From: Planctomycetota bacterium
GTDB lineage: Bacteria; Planctomycetota; Planctomycetia; Pirellulales; Thermoguttaceae
Direction: 5' to 3'
DNA length: 6,679 bases
Assembly (NCBI GenBank): GCA_018897395.1
Contig: JAHIKV010000321.1
Location: forward strand, 1 to 6,679
Part shown: positions 6,347 through 6,679 of the stretch, in pieces
Layout: each line of letters opens with the position of its first letter
How positions within the stretch are numbered: the first letter of the stretch is position 1
Notes under the pieces: generated by a model
What the model saw: the letters and a program-made list of their open reading frames with translations, nothing else
Databases searched by the model: none
What the model was told of the DNA's origin: nothing
Translations under genes and position numbers: made by a program

Positions 6347-6350
6347 GGAG
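6347..6350 (+). promoter_or_regulatory. Ribosome binding site for the gas vesicle gene
   Basis: GGAG lies eight bases before the GTG at 6359, in an otherwise A/T-rich stretch. This decides the GTG start for the GvpF/GvpL-family gene, since the conserved family N-terminus (YIYCII) begins only six codons later. Confidence 0.75.
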
Positions 6351-6358
6351 CAAACGAA

Positions 6359-6679
6359 GTGAGCGGAGAAGGAAGCTATATCTACTGTATAATCGGCTCT
6401 GATAAAGAAACAAAATGTGTTTCTCCGGCAATAGGCGGCCATGGGAACGAAGTCTGCGGCATCGCTTATCAGGATATCGCGGCCGTCATCAGCGCTTCCC
6501 CGGTCACGAAATACTCTATTTCAAGAGAGAACACAATGGCTCACCAGAAGATTCTGGAAGAGTTGATGAAGGATTCTACTATTTTGCCTGTCCGGTTCGG
6601 CAACGTGGCCAGTGCTAAAAACGGGATGCCCGCTGATGAGCGGATAAGAGAAGAAGTGCTTAAGGCGAGGTATGACGAA
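6359..6679 (+). CDS. GvpF/GvpL family gas vesicle protein (partial, 3' end outside window)
   Basis: The first 107 residues are present and the frame stays open to the window edge; full-length family members are usually about 230-280 residues. GvpF/GvpL proteins are accessory or minor structural proteins of gas vesicles. They contact the main shell protein GvpA in the cytoplasm and are needed for vesicle assembly. Seen here: YIYCII at 7-12, an IGG at 25-27, GIAYQDIAAVISASP at 34-48, the hallmark SRENTMAHQKILEELM at 55-70, TILPVRFGNVA at 74-84, and RIREEVLKARYDE at the edge. The GTG start is supported by GGAG eight bases upstream. F and L cannot be told apart from this half. The gene implies that a gas vesicle cluster continues to the right; a single group II intron separates it from the unrelated genes on the left. 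Confidence 0.9.
   Translation, partial: MSGEGSYIYCIIGSDKETKCVSPAIGGHGNEVCGIAYQDIAAVISASPVTKYSISRENTMAHQKILEELMKDSTILPVRFGNVASAKNGMPADERIREEVLKARYDE

Noticed and set aside
6415..6618. Plus-strand frame of 67 codons at the right edge
   Set aside because: It is a different frame over the GvpF/GvpL gene, whose own frame carries the conserved motifs and runs to the window edge.

Overview
The window looks like a piece of a bacterial chromosome, possibly from the PVC superphylum (Planctomycetes, Kiritimatiellota, Lentisphaerae). That placement is a modest-confidence inference. It rests on a secreted or anchored protein with two SHD1-like segments, a small membrane protein of a type I associate with planctomycete genomes, and an ankyrin protein with a very long alanine-rich tail. 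All confident genes lie on the + strand. They appear to form several unrelated modules rather than one operon.

Layout. Positions 1-291 hold no gene I can support. A 240-residue uncharacterised protein with an HNH-like N-terminal motif follows (292-1014). After a 227-base gap comes a 614-residue protein (1242-3086) with about four ankyrin repeats and then about 440 residues of irregular Ala/Asp/Arg repeats, including a recent in-frame 99-base (33-codon) duplication. Next come two closely spaced genes, a four-helix membrane protein (3205-3615) and a signal-peptide plus C-terminal-helix protein with two SHD1-like segments (3644-4297). They are probably co-transcribed.

Seven bases after the second stop codon begins a group II intron: a GTGCG 5' end at 4304, about 480 bases of structured RNA, a 445-residue reverse transcriptase/maturase without an endonuclease domain (4782-6119), domain V at 6131-6163 and a short domain VI hairpin at 6164-6190. 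The exact 3' boundary is uncertain.

Downstream of the intron the context changes. There is a perfect TGTGA-N6-TCACA palindrome (CRP-like), then tiny overlapping ORFs, two of them with good Shine-Dalgarno sequences. The window ends inside a GTG-started gene for a GvpF/GvpL-family gas vesicle protein (6359 to the edge, 107 codons present). This last gene is the clearest functional call outside the intron. It suggests that a gas vesicle cluster continues to the right, with the intron lying at its left border.

I found no tRNA, rRNA or CRISPR array. I do not see a coherent new multi-gene system. The most unusual items are the ankyrin/alanine-repeat protein, and the intron, CRP-like site and mini-ORFs ahead of the gas vesicle gene.
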